Assembly (NCBI GenBank): GCA_947090385.1
Contig: CAMUNZ010000048.1
Location: 1 to 7,901, forward strand
Reading direction: 5' to 3'
DNA: 7,901 nt
From: an uncultured Campylobacter sp.
GTDB lineage: Bacteria; Campylobacterota; Campylobacteria; Campylobacterales; Campylobacteraceae
Under the pieces are notes generated by a model. The model saw only the letters and a list, made by a program, of their open reading frames with translations, did not search any database and had not been told where the DNA came from. Shown here piece after piece: positions 6,352 through 7,901 of this stretch; position 1 is the stretch's first letter, and each line of letters begins with the position of its first letter. A program made the position numbers and the translations under genes.

Positions 6352-6821
6352 TGCATCTCCAACATTATAGAACCGCTTCTTACGATTTGACTGGGATTAT
6401 ACTTTTTTTTCATAAGTTTTACAAAACAATCAATTCGTTTTGCATCATCAGTGGCCATAATAAAAATAAAATTTTCAGTAGCATTTGCGACAATCGCATT
6501 GTATGATTTTAAAATAGCATCAAGACCACTAAAATCCTCACAAATAGGAATTTTCACCAAAGCTATCTCTTTTTCTATAAAATTTTGAGTTTCAATAACT
6601 TTATAAGTTGAAATCAATTTGTTAAGTTGTTTTGAAATTTGTTCAAAAACTCTCTCGTCACCATTTGTAACAATCGTAATTCTAGAAAAATCACTATCTG
6701 GAATCGGTGCCACAGTTAAACTTTCTATATTATAACCTCGCCCAGAAAAAAGCCCAACAACTCTTGATAAAACTCCATGCTCGTTTAAAACTATTACGCT
6801 AAATACTTTTCGATTATCCAT
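6348..6821 (-). CDS. ilvH: Acetolactate synthase small (regulatory) subunit IlvH
   Basis: IlvH activates the catalytic subunit IlvI and makes it sensitive to feedback inhibition by valine. The 157-residue protein has an N-terminal ACT domain (about 5-80) beginning FSVIVLNEHGVLSRVVGLFS and continuing GRGYNIESLTVAP, almost identical to the E. coli family pattern. A C-terminal small-subunit domain (about 83-157) ends near IVRSGSIMLEM. Asn13, Gly16 and Asn31 correspond to the E. coli residues N11, G14 and N29, where changes give valine resistance, so normal valine inhibition is expected. The gene starts 7 nt after the ilvI stop, with a short AGG ribosome binding site (GTAGG, overlapping the ilvI stop), and overlaps lpxD by 4 nt. 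Confidence 0.97.
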   Translation of the reverse strand: MDNRKVFSVIVLNEHGVLSRVVGLFSGRGYNIESLTVAPIPDSDFSRITIVTNGDERVFEQISKQLNKLISTYKVIETQNFIEKEIALVKIPICEDFSGLDAILKSYNAIVANATENFIFIMATDDAKRIDCFVKLMKKKYNPSQIVRSGSIMLEMQ

Positions 6822-6828
6822 TTTTAAC

Positions 6829-7901
6829 CTACTCTAAAATCATATTATAAATAGCGCCGCCAGCTGGCACCATAGGTAAGACATTTTCTTTTCTATCGAT
6901 TTTTACCTCAATAAATGTGACTTTATTGCTTTTCAAAGCATCACGTAAAGCCTTTTTAAACTCATCTTTGTTTTCACATTTATAACCAACTCCACCAAAT
7001 CCTTCTACTAATTTTTGAAAATTTGGCTGAAAACTAAGATCGGTTGAACTATATCTTTCACCATAAAACATAGTTTGCCATTGACGAACCATACCTAAAA
7101 AATTATTATTTAATATGATATTTATAACAGGAATTTTATTTTCGGCACAGGTTAAAAGCTCTTGTATATTCATTAAAATTCCACCGTCTCCGCTAAAATT
7201 TACAACTTTTAAATTTGGTTTTGCAAATTTTGCACCCATAGCAGCCGGAAGACCATATCCCATAGTCCCAAGACCACCGCTTGTTATAAATTGACGTGGA
7301 TTTTTAAAAGGATAAAATTGCGCGACCCACATTTGATGTTGCCCTACATCTGTCACGATAATGCTATCATCACCAACTATTTTAGCTGTTTCTTTGATAA
7401 CCCATTGAGGTTTTAAAGGCTTTTCGCTATCTTTGTAATTTAACGGATGAACTTGATTATATGTTTTTAAATTTTCTCGCCACATTAAATAATTATCCGG
7501 ATTTACATTTGAAATTAAATTTAACATCTCGCAAACTACATTTTTTATATCTCCAACTATAGGAAAATTTACATTTACGATTTTTGAAATTGAAGTTGGA
7601 TCTATATCTATATGTATAATTTTTGCACTTTTTGCAAATTCGCTAAGTTTTCCAGTAATTCTATCGTCAAATCTAGCCCCCAAAGATATAAGCAAATCAC
7701 ATTCACTTAAAGCCATATTTGCGACATAACTTCCATGCATTCCAGCCATAGATAAATTAAGCTCATCGTCACTTTTTAAAACACCAAGTCCCATTAATGT
7801 TTCAACGGCTGGAATTTGCGTTTTACTTACAAGTTCTCTGACTTCTAAACTAGCATTACTAGCAATCACACCTCCGCCGATATAAAAAAGTGGCTTTTTT
7901 G
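6829..7901 (-). CDS. ilvI: Acetolactate synthase large (catalytic) subunit IlvI, 5' end outside the window
   Basis: This thiamine-diphosphate enzyme condenses two pyruvates to 2-acetolactate, or pyruvate with 2-oxobutyrate, the first common step of branched-chain amino acid synthesis. About 356 C-terminal codons are visible of an expected 565-575. The frame stays open to the window edge, reading KKPLFYIGGGVIASN, so the GTG at 7867-7869 is an internal Val and not the start. Visible parts are the end of the N-terminal domain linker, the central FAD-binding domain (IPAVETLMGLGVLK, ARFDDRITGKL, IHIDIDP) and the C-terminal domain. In the last, the ThDP/Mg motif GDGG (complement of 7180-7191) is followed about 24 residues later by NNNFLGMVRQWQ. 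The Trp in RQWQ is the position that governs herbicide sensitivity in this family. ilvH follows after 7 nt, supporting an IlvIH holoenzyme. Any promoter or leader attenuator lies beyond the window. Confidence 0.97.
   Translation of the reverse strand, partial: KKPLFYIGGGVIASNASLEVRELVSKTQIPAVETLMGLGVLKSDDELNLSMAGMHGSYVANMALSECDLLISLGARFDDRITGKLSEFAKSAKIIHIDIDPTSISKIVNVNFPIVGDIKNVVCEMLNLISNVNPDNYLMWRENLKTYNQVHPLNYKDSEKPLKPQWVIKETAKIVGDDSIIVTDVGQHQMWVAQFYPFKNPRQFITSGGLGTMGYGLPAAMGAKFAKPNLKVVNFSGDGGILMNIQELLTCAENKIPVINIILNNNFLGMVRQWQTMFYGERYSSTDLSFQPNFQKLVEGFGGVGYKCENKDEFKKALRDALKSNKVTFIEVKIDRKENVLPMVPAGGAIYNMILE

Noticed and set aside
7867..7869. GTG as the start of ilvI
   Set aside because: The frame continues upstream to the window edge with family-like residues (KKPLFYIGGG), and about 210 N-terminal residues of the enzyme are still missing. 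The GTG is an internal Val codon.

Overview
The window is a dense, AT-rich stretch (roughly 28-30 % GC by eye) of bacterial housekeeping genes. Protein signatures and gene neighbourhood point to the Campylobacterota, most likely Campylobacter or a close relative. From memory, C. jejuni carries ilvI-ilvH-lpxD converging on queA-tatC-tatB, and the same two blocks face each other here. The species cannot be settled from the sequence alone.

Layout. On the + strand, six genes run from 62 to 5372 with almost no space between them: tatB, tatC, queA, an unnamed membrane protein gene, ftsW and murG. Junctions are an 8-nt overlap, a 1-nt gap, a 4-nt ATGA overlap, a 1-nt gap (or 29-nt overlap, depending on the ftsW start) and a 4-nt ATGA overlap, so they look like one operon. 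A candidate -10 box (TATAAT) sits just before tatB. On the - strand, ilvI (5' end cut by the window edge), ilvH and lpxD form a second tight operon. The two operons converge on a 31-nt gap filled by a perfect 12-bp hairpin that can terminate from both sides.

Functions. Most genes serve the cell envelope: TatB/TatC export folded proteins, FtsW polymerises septal peptidoglycan, MurG makes lipid II, and LpxD acylates the lipid A precursor. QueA (queuosine tRNA modification) and IlvI/IlvH (first common step of branched-chain amino acid synthesis) are metabolic neighbours.

The one gene without an obvious name, at 2148-3194, is the most interesting item. It encodes one N-terminal membrane helix, then a region that reads like a histidine-kinase ATPase domain, then a region that reads like a response-regulator receiver domain. 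The phospho-acceptor His, most ATP-binding motifs and the receiver's acidic pocket and phospho-acceptor Asp are all missing. It looks like a degenerate hybrid kinase kept as an intact ORF and coupled to ftsW. I see no mobile element, CRISPR array, rRNA or tRNA. No intergenic region exceeds 61 nt.
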